From Variovorax sp. CF079 (GTDB taxonomy: Bacteria > Pseudomonadota > Gammaproteobacteria > Burkholderiales > Burkholderiaceae_C), in contig NZ_FMZU01000003.1 in NCBI RefSeq assembly GCF_900101545.1, forward strand, positions 186,001 to 250,000: DNA of 64,000 bases. The letters run 5' to 3'. This document shows positions 42,637-51,204 of this stretch, piece by piece. The notes beneath the pieces are model-generated. The model did not search any database, was not told the DNA's origin, and saw nothing but the letters and a program-made list of their open reading frames with translations. Position 1 is the stretch's first letter. The number at the start of each line of letters is the position of its first letter. Made by a program: the position numbers and the translations under genes.

Positions 42637-43616
42637 TGCGCAACCTCCTCGGCCAGCACATCCCGCTGCAGTTCGGACAGGTCTGGCACCGGGCTTTCCA
42701 GCGCGAAGGCCACGGCCTCGTCGATCTCGCGGTCGATCGCCGACTCGAGCGCCGCCAGCTCGGATTCGGCCACGCCTCCTTCGATCAGCCAGCTGCGGAA
42801 GCGCGGCACCGGATCCCTCGCCATCGCAGCCTCCTTCTCGCCCGGCGCCATGTAGGCGTCCGCGTCGCCGAAGACGTGGCCTTGGAAGCGGAAGGTCTTG
42901 GCTTCGATCAGCGTCGGGCCCTCGCCGGCGCGCGCGCGGCTGACGGCCTCGCGCGCCGCCGCATACACCGCCAGCGGGTCGTTGCCGTCGATCGTGACCC
43001 CGGGCATCTGGTAGCCCGCGGCGCGGTCGGAGACCTGCTTCGCGGAGGTGGCCAGCTCGTAGCGCGTGTGCTCGCCATAGCCGTTGTTCTGGCAGACGAA
43101 GATCACCGGCAGCTTCCAGACCGCCGCCATGTTCAAGGCCTCGTGGAAGGCGCCGATGTTCGAGGCGCCATCGCCGAAATACGCGACGGACACGTGCTTC
43201 TGCCCTCGGATCTGCGCCGCCAGCGCCAGTCCGTTGGCAATCGGCATGCTGCTGCCGACGATCCCGGTCGTCACCATCACGCCGGACTCGGGGTGCGTGA
43301 TGTGCATCGGCCCGCCCTTGCCCTTGCAGGTGCCGGTCGCCTTGCCGGCGATCTCCGCCCACAGCAGCTTCGACGGCACGCCCTTGGCGAGCATGTCGTG
43401 GATGCCGCGATAGATGGTGCAGATCGTGTCCTCGTTCGTGAGGTTCACCGACACCGCGGCGGGAATCGCTTCCTGCCCGCGTGGCGAGTAGTACGGCGCG
43501 ACGATCTTGCCGGCCTTGATGACCGCGCGGAAGCGATCGTCGCTGCGCTGGATCAGGGCCATGCGGCGGTAGATGTCGACCAGGATGGCCTGGTCGATGC
43601 GCGTGTCTGGTGTCAT
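42633..43616 (-). CDS. 2-oxoacid dehydrogenase E1 alpha subunit
   Basis: A 327-residue thiamine-dependent E1alpha. The ThDP motif runs from GDGASNIGAFHEALN to FVCQNN; YYSPRGQEAIPAAVS and TYRGIHDMLAKG-like segments are typical of AcoA/PDH E1alpha. Substrate could be acetoin, a branched 2-oxoacid or a pathway-specific oxo/diketone compound; the genomic setting favours cleavage of a C-C bond late in the pathway. ATG 43616 follows the KstD-like gene stop by 19 nt. Confidence 0.9.
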   Translation of the reverse strand: MTPDTRIDQAILVDIYRRMALIQRSDDRFRAVIKAGKIVAPYYSPRGQEAIPAAVSVNLTNEDTICTIYRGIHDMLAKGVPSKLLWAEIAGKATGTCKGKGGPMHITHPESGVMVTTGIVGSSMPIANGLALAAQIRGQKHVSVAYFGDGASNIGAFHEALNMAAVWKLPVIFVCQNNGYGEHTRYELATSAKQVSDRAAGYQMPGVTIDGNDPLAVYAAAREAVSRARAGEGPTLIEAKTFRFQGHVFGDADAYMAPGEKEAAMARDPVPRFRSWLIEGGVAESELAALESAIDREIDEAVAFALESPVPDLSELQRDVLAEEVAQ

Positions 43617-43635
43617 GGATTCGTCCTGGTCGATG

Positions 43636-45351
43636 TCATTGCAGGGGTGCGCCCAGTGCGTGGTGCGCGGCGATGTAGCCGAAGGTGAAGGAGGCGCCGA
43701 TGCTGGCGCCCGCGCCCGGATAACAACGCCCAACCACCGAGGCGGTGCAGTTGCCGGTGGCATAGAGCCCGTGGATGACCGAGCCGTCCTCCCGCAGCAC
43801 CCGCGCATGCTCGTCGGTGACCACGCCGCCGGCCGTGCCGACGTCACCCGGGTACATGCGCACCGCGTAGAACGGCGGCTTCTCGATCGCGCCGAGGTTG
43901 GGATTCGGCGTCACGGTCGGGTCGCCATGGCAACGATCGAAGGCGCGCGAGCCGCGGCCGAAATCGCTGTCGACGCCGCTGCGGCAGAAGCCGTTGAAGC
44001 GCTCGAGGGTCCACGCCAGCCCTGCCCCGTCGATGCCGGTCTTCTTCACCAACTCGTCGATCGACTCGGCCTTCACCATGTAGCCGCTCTTCAACCACTC
44101 CTCGGGCACCTGGCCGGGTTGCGCGGTGCCCCAGGGGTAGTAGGCGCGCTGGCGGCTGTCCATGATGACCCAGCTCGGCACGGCCTTTCCGGTCTCGCGC
44201 TGGCGCTGGTACATGCGCTGGCCGATCTCCATGTAGGCGCCGGCCTCGTCGCAGAAGCGCTCGCCGAGCTGGTCGACCATCATCGAGTACGGCAGCGACA
44301 GGTCCAGGTGGTGCATGAAGGGCAGCGGCGTGCCGTCGGCCGCATACCCGCCGGGCTTCGGCGGCTGGCCGTCCGGCGCAAGCGAGGTCACGACCCACCA
44401 GGCTTCGTCCATGCAGTCCACCGCCGCGCCGAGCGCCATCGCCCATTCGATCGCCTCGCCGGTGTCGCCGGGGTTGGCATTGGTCCAGGTGGCCGAATTC
44501 GGCTGGGGCTGGAAGCGCTGGCGCATCGCCGCGCTGCGCGAGAAGCCGCCGACGTTCATCAGCACGCCATCGCGCGCCTGCACGCGCACCAGCCTGCCGC
44601 CGCGCTGTACCGCAATGCCGGCGACGCGATCGCCGTCGAGCACGAACTGCGCAAGGGCTGAATCGGTCCAAATCGGCAGCTGCTCGCGCAGCGCGATCTG
44701 CAGCATCCGGCCCTGGATCGCCGCGCCCGCGCCGGCGAGCCGCCGGCCGGTCAGCTTGGCCTTCAGCATGCGTCCGACCATCGACAGCGCGGTCTTCTTG
44801 CCGCCCCAGGTGCGCTTGGCCAGCATCAGCGACGGGAACTGGTCGGTCGGCAGCGGCAGGCTGAAGCCCTTGTAGCGCGACAGCTTCGACTCCCATTCGC
44901 CCAGCTCGCGCGTGTCGAAAAGCTCGGCCAGGAGCGAGCGGCCGCGCGGCTCGCCGCCGGGCAGCTCGTCGTAGTAGTCGGACCAGCCGTCGGCATAGAC
45001 GAATTTCATGCCCTGGCCTTCGAGAAACTGGACCATCTTCGGGCCGTTGCGCAGAAAGGCATCGCGCCGCGCGGGGCTGGTGCCCGGGCCTTGGTAGGTG
45101 ACGGCCGCATCGAGGTACTGCCGCGCGCGCTCGGCACTGTCGGCCACGCCGGCGCGTTTCATCACCGGATTGTTCGGCACCCACCAGACGCCGCCGGAAA
45201 AACCGGTCGAGCCGCCGATCAGCGGCTGCTTCTCGACGATCAAGGCGCGCTTGCCCAGCTGCTTGGCCGCCAGCGCGGCGCACATCGAGCCGCCGCCGCT
45301 GCCGACGATGACGAAGTCGAAGGCCTCGTCCCAGGTTCCGTTGGTCGACAT
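43636..45351 (-). CDS. FAD-dependent dehydrogenase, 3-ketosteroid-delta1-dehydrogenase-like
   Basis: A 571-residue FAD_binding_2 family protein. The FAD motif GSGGGSMCAALAA is at 17-29, followed by GGSTGFSGGVWWVPNN; near the C-terminus are PFYAVRMYPGDVGTAGG and YPGAGASIGASFTFGY, all typical of KstD enzymes, including the active-site tyrosine of PFYAV. It would introduce a C=C bond next to a ring ketone. This is the strongest pointer to a ring-ketone (steroid- or terpenoid-like) intermediate. It lies 7 nt after the Rieske gene. Confidence 0.85.
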   Translation of the reverse strand: MSTNGTWDEAFDFVIVGSGGGSMCAALAAKQLGKRALIVEKQPLIGGSTGFSGGVWWVPNNPVMKRAGVADSAERARQYLDAAVTYQGPGTSPARRDAFLRNGPKMVQFLEGQGMKFVYADGWSDYYDELPGGEPRGRSLLAELFDTRELGEWESKLSRYKGFSLPLPTDQFPSLMLAKRTWGGKKTALSMVGRMLKAKLTGRRLAGAGAAIQGRMLQIALREQLPIWTDSALAQFVLDGDRVAGIAVQRGGRLVRVQARDGVLMNVGGFSRSAAMRQRFQPQPNSATWTNANPGDTGEAIEWAMALGAAVDCMDEAWWVVTSLAPDGQPPKPGGYAADGTPLPFMHHLDLSLPYSMMVDQLGERFCDEAGAYMEIGQRMYQRQRETGKAVPSWVIMDSRQRAYYPWGTAQPGQVPEEWLKSGYMVKAESIDELVKKTGIDGAGLAWTLERFNGFCRSGVDSDFGRGSRAFDRCHGDPTVTPNPNLGAIEKPPFYAVRMYPGDVGTAGGVVTDEHARVLREDGSVIHGLYATGNCTASVVGRCYPGAGASIGASFTFGYIAAHHALGAPLQ

Positions 45352-45358
45352 CGTGTCC

Positions 45359-46714
45359 TCAGGCCCTGCTCGTCTCGTCGAACAGGATCTCGCGCAGCGC
45401 GCGGTGGAAGTTCGAGATCGCGGACTCCTGCAGCGGGTTCGTGCGCGCGCCTCGGAAGGCCTGGGACTTCATGCCCTTCTGCACTTCGGTCATGTTGGCG
45501 AAGTCCTGCGACAGGATCAGGCCGAAGCGCTCGACGGTGTCGGTCTTCCAGTCGTCCGCGCCCCAATAGAACTCGCGCTCGAGCTTCGGCTCGGTGCCCG
45601 GCGCGTAGCGCGCGATCGAGCAGATGTCGTAGAAGCAGGAGTCGGGGTTGTCGCCGTCCGGCCGGGCGCGGTAGAAGAGCATGCCGTCGGGCGACATCAG
45701 GAAGATCATGTTCGGGAACACGTGCCAGTCGGTCCCGGCCTTGTAGATCTGCTCGCCCGTGATGTTCGGCCAGCCGGCTCCTTCGGCGATCGCGGCCTCG
45801 GCCTGGAACTGGCCCACCTTCATCAGCAGCTCGAGGTGCGGCGTGTCGGGCGAGCACTCGGTGAGGATGCGCCTGGCGGCATCGAGGTCGCGCTGGGTGG
45901 TGATCGCCTTGAGCTGGTCCTCCAGATCGGCGAAGAACTTGACGATGCCAGGGCGCACGTCGTCCGGGACCGGCCGTCCGGTGCGCGGCGATGGCGCGCC
46001 CGGCAGCCGCGCCGGCGCCGGGTAGCCGAACATGCCGTGCCTGCCGAAGATGAAGCTGCGCGTCACGTCGTCGCCCTGGCAATCGAGCAGTTGTGGGTGC
46101 GTGCCGAAGACGTGGTAGCCCTCGCTGAAGGCTTCCAGCGCGACCTTCCAGTTGCAGGGCAGGCGCACCGACTTGTACCAGCGGTAGCGCATCTTCTCGA
46201 ACTCGTAGCAGTCGGTGTATTCCGGCACCGGCGCCAGGTGCCGGGCGAGCGGCTCGCAGGCCGGATCGAAATTGACGAAGACGAAGCCGGCCCAGGTGTC
46301 GACCTTGATTTCCGGCAGCGAGAAGTCCTCGTCGCTCATGTCGGGACAGCCCTGCCAGTCGTCGCGATCGACGATGCGGATGACCTTGCCGTCCAGGTTC
46401 CATTGCCACCCGTGGAAGCGGCACTGCAGCCTGGCGGCCGACCCGCAGCCTTCGGTCAGGCGCCGCCCGCGGTGCTGGCACACGTTGTAGAAGGCGCGGA
46501 TCGTGTCCGGCGTCTGGCGCACGACGATGACCGACTCGTCGTTGATGTCGTAGGTGACGTAGTCGCCCGGAAAGGGGATCTCCTCGAGGCGGCAGGCGAG
46601 CTGCCACACCTTGGGCCACAGCAGGCGCTTCTCGAGCTGCACGATCTCGCGCGAGATGTAGTGCTCGGCCGGGACGTAGTCCACGCGCACCTTGGGCTTC
46701 ACGGCGGTATCCAC
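45359..46714 (-). CDS. Rieske non-heme iron oxygenase, alpha subunit
   Basis: A 451-residue ring-hydroxylating oxygenase. The Rieske cluster ligands are Cys79/His81 (CQHRG) and Cys98/His101 (CRFHGW). The catalytic-domain motif NWKVALEAFSEGYH, then THPQL, provides the mononuclear iron histidines. No beta subunit or own reductase is adjacent, so the neighbouring ferredoxin system may serve it. GTG 46714 is chosen for AGGAGA about 9 nt upstream; an in-frame longer start at 46807 would run through the operator. First gene of its operon. Confidence 0.88.
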   Translation of the reverse strand: MDTAVKPKVRVDYVPAEHYISREIVQLEKRLLWPKVWQLACRLEEIPFPGDYVTYDINDESVIVVRQTPDTIRAFYNVCQHRGRRLTEGCGSAARLQCRFHGWQWNLDGKVIRIVDRDDWQGCPDMSDEDFSLPEIKVDTWAGFVFVNFDPACEPLARHLAPVPEYTDCYEFEKMRYRWYKSVRLPCNWKVALEAFSEGYHVFGTHPQLLDCQGDDVTRSFIFGRHGMFGYPAPARLPGAPSPRTGRPVPDDVRPGIVKFFADLEDQLKAITTQRDLDAARRILTECSPDTPHLELLMKVGQFQAEAAIAEGAGWPNITGEQIYKAGTDWHVFPNMIFLMSPDGMLFYRARPDGDNPDSCFYDICSIARYAPGTEPKLEREFYWGADDWKTDTVERFGLILSQDFANMTEVQKGMKSQAFRGARTNPLQESAISNFHRALREILFDETSRA

Positions 46715-46776
46715 TGTGTGTCTCTCCTGGTTCTGGCTGCACCGGTCGCGAGCTGCCTCGCGGGCATCAGGTATCA

Positions 46777-46807
46777 ATAATAGAATGACGTTCGGAAATA
46801 TAAACAA
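46777..46807 (-). promoter_or_regulatory. Promoter and GAAC-type operator before the Rieske operon
   Basis: On the minus strand TTGTTT (46807-46802) and TATTAT (46782-46777) are possible -35/-10 boxes, 19 nt apart. The operator variant GAATGACGTTC (46783-46793) lies between them, which would let a bound repressor exclude RNA polymerase. The Rieske GTG is 63 nt downstream. Confidence 0.5.
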
Positions 46808-46849
46808 GTCGAGTTCGTGCTGTCAATGCGGTATGACCCGTGAGGTTCA

Positions 46850-48052
46850 CTACGACCCGGCCCGCTCGAAGAGCGCGGCCAGCCCCTGCCCGCCGCCGAT
46901 GCACATCGTCTCCAGCGCGTAGCGGCCCTGGCGCCGTTTCAGCTCGTGCAGCATGGTCGCGAGGATGCGCACGCCGGTTGCGCCGATCGGGTGTCCGAGC
47001 GAGATGCCGCCGCCATTGACGTTGAGCCGGTCGGCATCGTTCCATTCCCAGCCCTTCAGCACCGCCAGCACTTGTGCCGCAAAGGCCTCGTTCAGCTCGA
47101 CGAGATCGAGCCGGTCGAACGACAGGCCGGTGCGCGCCAACAGCTTCTTCACCGCGGGCACGGGGCCGATACCCATGCGCGACGGCTCGCAGCCGGCGGC
47201 GGCCCACCCGCGCAGCCAGGCCATCGGCTCGAGCTTCAGTTCGGCCAGCTTGTCCTCGGCGACGACCAGGCAGGCGGCGGCCGCATCGTTTTGCTGGCTC
47301 GCGTTGCCGGCGGTCACGGTGCCGCCCTTCAGCACGGGTTTCAGCTTCGCCAGCGTCTCCATCGTGGTCTCGGCACGGATGCCTTCGTCGCGCGCGAAGT
47401 GCAACGCCTCGCCCTTCTTCGCCGGCACGGCGACGCTCACCACCTCGTGCGCGAAGCGGCCTTCGCGCCAAGCCGCGGCGGCGCGCTGATGGCTGCGCAT
47501 CGCGAAGGCATCGGCGGCCTCGCGCGAGATGCCGTAGTCCTTCGCCAGGTTCTCGGCGGTCTCGGGCATGCCGGAGATGTAGCCGAAGCGGTGTTCGGGC
47601 TGCGAGCGCTCGCGACCGCGCTGCAGGCGGTCGTGCATCGTGACCGAGCCGGCGCGCGAGCCCCAGCGCACGTCGGTGCTGTAGTACTCGATATTGCTCA
47701 TGCTCTCGACGCCGGCGGCCACGACGACATCGGCCGCGCCGGTCTGCACCTGCATCGCCGCATCGATCACGGCCTGCAGCCCCGAGCCGCAACGCCGGTC
47801 CAGCGTCATGCCCGGCAGCGCGACCGGCAAGCCGGCATCGAGCGCGGCATAGCGGCCGAGGCAAGGCGCCTCGCTGTTGGCGTAGGACTGGGCCATGACG
47901 ACCTCGTCGATGCGCTCCGGGTCGATGCCGCTGCGGGCGACCAGCGCCTTCAGGATGGCGCTGGCGAGCTGGTCGGCGGGCAGCGGCTTCAGGCTGCCGC
48001 CGAAGGCGCCGACGGCGGTGCGCAAGGGAGAGACGATGGCAGCCCTGCGCAT
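46850..48052 (-). CDS. Thiolase (acetyl-CoA C-acyltransferase)
   Basis: A 400-residue degradative thiolase. Nucleophilic Cys88 is in DRRCGSGLQAV, the histidine in GHPIGATGVR and the second cysteine in CIGGGQG, so all three catalytic residues are present. It would cleave a 3-oxoacyl-CoA, completing the beta-oxidation cycle. It is the last gene of the 50999-to-46850 operon, starting 25 nt after the SnoaL-like gene. Confidence 0.92.
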   Translation of the reverse strand: MRRAAIVSPLRTAVGAFGGSLKPLPADQLASAILKALVARSGIDPERIDEVVMAQSYANSEAPCLGRYAALDAGLPVALPGMTLDRRCGSGLQAVIDAAMQVQTGAADVVVAAGVESMSNIEYYSTDVRWGSRAGSVTMHDRLQRGRERSQPEHRFGYISGMPETAENLAKDYGISREAADAFAMRSHQRAAAAWREGRFAHEVVSVAVPAKKGEALHFARDEGIRAETTMETLAKLKPVLKGGTVTAGNASQQNDAAAACLVVAEDKLAELKLEPMAWLRGWAAAGCEPSRMGIGPVPAVKKLLARTGLSFDRLDLVELNEAFAAQVLAVLKGWEWNDADRLNVNGGGISLGHPIGATGVRILATMLHELKRRQGRYALETMCIGGGQGLAALFERAGS

Positions 48053-48077
48053 GCGTCAGCTCCTCGTGAATGCGAGA

Positions 48078-48656
48078 TCAGGGTGCATGGGTCACCGCGC
48101 GTCGGGCAACGTCCCCCTGCGCCTCCCAGTAGGCCGCCCAGCTCGGCCAGGCATGCGGCAGGCTCGGCACGAACTTCGGGCCTTCGTACTTGCCGGGCCA
48201 ATTCTGGAAGCCCGCGCCCTCGCCGCGATTGGGGCGCTGCTGCCAGTCGGTCGAGTACCAGTGCTTCTCGTCGCGGCGCTCGAAGCACCAGAGGTCTTCG
48301 CTGCGGACATAGCGGTCGAAATAGCAGATGGACATCTCGATCCAGTGGTCCTTGTCTTCGTGTCCGGCACGGCAGTAGACCGTGCCGCTCGCGTGATCGG
48401 CGTCGATCAGCTCGATCGTCTGGCCGCACACCAGGTGGACCGAGCGGTAGAAGCCCGTGAGCACATGCCGGCTCGCGTAGTAGCGCTTCAAGGCCTCGCG
48501 TCCGATACCCCAGCGGCCGCAGTCCACATCGGCGGCGAAGAGCGCGACCAGGGCATCGACATTGCGTGAGTCGACCGCGACGGCGTAGCGCGCGGGCAGT
48601 TGCCCGATCGCCAGCTCAGCCTCGACGCGGGCCAGACGCTGCGCCAGATCGCTCAC
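48078..48656 (-). CDS. SnoaL-like (NTF2-fold) protein
   Basis: A 192-residue NTF2-like protein: N-terminal helix LAQRLARVEAELAIGQLPARY, the VDSRNVDALVALFAADVD strand-helix, and HLVCGQTIELID strands. The group includes isomerases, dehydratases and small ring-binding proteins of polyketide and steroid pathways (SnoaL_4 type). The C-terminal 60 residues extend beyond the fold. GTG 48656 overlaps the SDR stop (GTGA). A role in ring isomerisation or hydration is inference only. Confidence 0.75.
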   Translation of the reverse strand: MSDLAQRLARVEAELAIGQLPARYAVAVDSRNVDALVALFAADVDCGRWGIGREALKRYYASRHVLTGFYRSVHLVCGQTIELIDADHASGTVYCRAGHEDKDHWIEMSICYFDRYVRSEDLWCFERRDEKHWYSTDWQQRPNRGEGAGFQNWPGKYEGPKFVPSLPHAWPSWAAYWEAQGDVARRAVTHAP

Positions 48657-49465
48657 GATGCTGCCTCGCGCTCTGCGAAATCCGCGACGTAAGGCTGGTG
48701 CGCCAGCGAACCGCCGTCGACGCAGATCACCTGGCCGGTGATGAAGCCGGCCTCGTCGGAGGCGAGGAAAACCACGGCGGCCGCGATGTCCTCGGGCCGC
48801 CCGAGCCGCGGCGTCAGATGGTGGCGCAGCATGATCTCTCCGACGCCGGAGGCGGCATAGCTGTCCCTGGTCGACGGCGTGACGATCAGCCCCGGCGAGA
48901 TCGCGTTGCAGCGGATGCCTTCCTTGCCGTGCTGCGTCGCGACGCTCTGCGTCAGCGAGTTGATCGCGGCCTTGGACGCGCTGTAGGCGCTGTGCGAGAG
49001 CGCGCCGGCGAGCGCCGCATTCGAGCTGGTGTTGACGATCGAGCCGCCGCCGCGCCGGCGCAGGTGCGGGATCGCCGCCCGGCACGCGAGCATCGTGCCG
49101 CGCAGGTTGACGCGCAGGATCGCGTCCCAGACCTCGGTATCGACGGTGGCAACCGGCCGGTCGCGCGTCGACGAGAGCCGTGTGTCGGCCGCGTTGTTGT
49201 GCAGGATGTCGAGGCCGCCGAGCCGGGAGACGGTGGCTTCGACCATTGCGAGCACCGAGGCCTCGTCGCCGAGATCGACCTGCAGTGCGGTCGCCCGGCC
49301 GCCCTCCGCCTCGATCGCTGCGACCTGGCGCTCGGCGGCGGCCAGGTCGATGTCGCCGACCGCGACCGCGGCACCTTCACGCGCCAGTGCCATCGCGCAG
49401 GCCGCGCCGATGCCGCCGCCCGCGCCGGTCACCAGCGCCACTTTTCCTTGCACGCGTCCCGTCAT
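48653..49465 (-). CDS. SDR family dehydrogenase
   Basis: A 270-residue classical SDR: TGAGGGIG near residue 13, HNNAAD in place of NNAG, TSSNAAL serine and YSASK. It is likely an alcohol/hydroxyacyl-CoA dehydrogenase. The ATG at 49465 is 8 nt after the neighbouring SDR stop. One of three successive SDR-fold genes here. Confidence 0.87.
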   Translation of the reverse strand: MTGRVQGKVALVTGAGGGIGAACAMALAREGAAVAVGDIDLAAAERQVAAIEAEGGRATALQVDLGDEASVLAMVEATVSRLGGLDILHNNAADTRLSSTRDRPVATVDTEVWDAILRVNLRGTMLACRAAIPHLRRRGGGSIVNTSSNAALAGALSHSAYSASKAAINSLTQSVATQHGKEGIRCNAISPGLIVTPSTRDSYAASGVGEIMLRHHLTPRLGRPEDIAAAVVFLASDEAGFITGQVICVDGGSLAHQPYVADFAEREAAS

Positions 49466-49473
49466 GGCTGTCC

Positions 49474-50280
49474 TCACAATGCGGTGTACAGGCCGCCGTC
49501 GACGGGCAGGTTCTGCCCGCTGACGTAGCCCATCAGGTCGCTGCAGAGCGCCACGACGGCGCGGCCGATGTCCTCGCGCGGCGCGCCCATGCGGCCGAGC
49601 GGGAACATGCGGAGGTAGGCGTCGCGGACCGCGGGGTTCTGGGCGAAGAACACCTGGGTCGGCTCGGTGGCAGCGGCGGGCTCGATCGCATTCACGGTGA
49701 TGCCGTAGGGCCCCCACTCGCGCGCCAGCGACTTGACGAAGCCGCGGTCGCCGCCCTTCAACGCCGAATACACCGGATTCATCGCCGCGCCATGCAGCCC
49801 GAAGGCCGAGCCGAGCACGATGAAGCGGCCGCTCCCGCTGGCCCGCAGGTGCGGCACCGCGGCCCGGGCGCAATGCAGGTTGCCGTCCCAGGCGACGCGG
49901 GCCTGTCGCAGCCAGTCTTCTTCCGTGACCTCTTCGAGCGCGATCGGATGCGCCGAGTCTGCGCCGGCGTTCGCGTTCTGCACCAGGATGTCGAGTCGCC
50001 CCCAACGGGCGACGGTTGCTTCGACCGCACGGTTCACCGCCGCGACGTCGCCGACATCGGCCTCCAGCGCGAAAGCCGTGCCGCCCTCGGCGGCAATCAG
50101 CGCGACGGTGTCGTCGCAGGTCGCGCCGCGGCGCCCGGTCACCGCCACGCGCGCGCCCGCGGCGGCGAGCGCCAGCGCGATGCCGCGGCCGATGCCGGCG
50201 CCGGCGCCGGTCACGAAAGCGACCCGGCCCTCCAGCAGGCCCGCGCCGGTTGTCGTCGTCGTTGCGCTTGCACTGCTCAT
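49474..50280 (-). CDS. SDR family dehydrogenase
   Basis: A 268-residue SDR with TGAGAGIG, QNANAG in place of NNAG, LGSAFG (serine) and YSALK, so the catalytic residues are intact. An N-terminal Thr-rich stretch (SSASATTTTTG) is unusual and likely disordered. The ATG at 50280 overlaps the stop of the degenerate SDR gene (ATGA). Substrate unknown; coupling to the degenerate homologue suggests a possible heteromer. Confidence 0.85.
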   Translation of the reverse strand: MSSASATTTTTGAGLLEGRVAFVTGAGAGIGRGIALALAAAGARVAVTGRRGATCDDTVALIAAEGGTAFALEADVGDVAAVNRAVEATVARWGRLDILVQNANAGADSAHPIALEEVTEEDWLRQARVAWDGNLHCARAAVPHLRASGSGRFIVLGSAFGLHGAAMNPVYSALKGGDRGFVKSLAREWGPYGITVNAIEPAAATEPTQVFFAQNPAVRDAYLRMFPLGRMGAPREDIGRAVVALCSDLMGYVSGQNLPVDGGLYTAL

Positions 50281-50999
50281 GGCACCATCCAGTCGCCGCC
50301 GTCGAGGTTGAAGCTCGCGCCCGTCACGCCGCGCGCGCCATCGCTGCCGAGCCATGCGATCACGTCGGCCACCTCGGCTTCCGCCTCGGGCACACGGCCG
50401 AGCGCCGGCGGCGGCGGACCGAGCTCCGGCGTCGACGGCAGCGCGGCCTCTGCCAGCGAGGGTGCGTAGCGCTGCGCCCCGACGCCGACCCAGTTGAGCC
50501 GCATGCCGTGCCGGCCCCATTGCCGCGCCGCCGACTTGACCAGCGTGCGCTGCGCTTCCGCCAGCGTGATCAGCGGGACGAGATCGGCCGCACCGACCAG
50601 CGCCGTCGAAGGGCCGACGACGACCGTCGCCCCGCCCGCCTCGCGCTGCTGGCGATGGACCGCCTGCAGGAAGTACAGGCTCGTGAGCATGCTGCGATGC
50701 ACGGCCGAGTGCCATTGCTCGGCAGAAAGCGCCTCGAGCGGGCGCGACGCCAGCGCCGCAGGCGTGGCGCCCGCATGCACGACGAGGTCTGCGCCGCCGG
50801 CCTCGCGCGTGGCATCCCCGAGGGCGGCCTCCGCGTCGGCGCGCGAGCCGGGCGCGACGTCGATCTCGACGACGCGCGCGCCATGCCGCCGCAGCCCGCG
50901 GGCCAGCGCGCCACCGAGGGCCAGACCCGGCATGGCCACGATCGCGCACCGGCCTGCCAGCAGTGCCGCATCGGCGTCTTGCGCTACTCCTTGAGCCAT
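50277..50999 (-). CDS. Degenerate SDR-fold protein (likely non-catalytic)
   Basis: A 240-residue protein with the SDR fold pattern but lacking the defining residues. The nucleotide loop reads AMPGLALGGALARG instead of TGxxxGxG, and the YxxxK position falls in TLAEAQRTLVKSAA with neither Tyr nor Lys aligned. The C-terminal GASFNLDGGDWMVP matches the conserved SDR end. ATG 50999 has AAGGAG at a good distance. It is the first gene of the operon; pairing with the SDR directly downstream suggests a structural partner role. Confidence 0.78.
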   Translation of the reverse strand: MAQGVAQDADAALLAGRCAIVAMPGLALGGALARGLRRHGARVVEIDVAPGSRADAEAALGDATREAGGADLVVHAGATPAALASRPLEALSAEQWHSAVHRSMLTSLYFLQAVHRQQREAGGATVVVGPSTALVGAADLVPLITLAEAQRTLVKSAARQWGRHGMRLNWVGVGAQRYAPSLAEAALPSTPELGPPPPALGRVPEAEAEVADVIAWLGSDGARGVTGASFNLDGGDWMVP

Positions 51000-51065
51000 G
51001 CCTTGCTCCTTTGTCGACCCGTGCCCAGGGCTCTCGAGTTTGTGAAAAAGCGACGTCATGTATTT

Positions 51066-51076
51066 GAACGTCGTTC
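51066..51076. promoter_or_regulatory. GAAC-N3-GTTC operator in divergent region
   Basis: GAACGTCGTTC, an exact match, lies in the 205-nt gap between the divergent SDR (50999) and serine hydrolase (51205) genes and could control both. Confidence 0.58.
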
Positions 51077-51204
51077 TACAATATAAACCAACTGGTGCGA
51101 CCTCAACAAGAGCTTCGAGGCTTCTTTTTCGATCGAAGGCCCCGCTGCGCGCCCAGGTCGCCGCTGCCACATCGACCCGTGCAGCCACCTCGAAGGAGAC
51201 CCGC

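Noticed and set aside
46715..46807. N-terminal extension of the Rieske protein
   Set aside because: The extra 31 residues read through the AT-rich promoter/operator; GTG 46714 has AGGAGA at good distance.
51058..51204. Upstream extension of the serine hydrolase to ATG 51058
   Set aside because: The extension runs through the operator, has no ribosome-binding site support and is not family-like; TTG 51205 has a clear GAAGGAGA.
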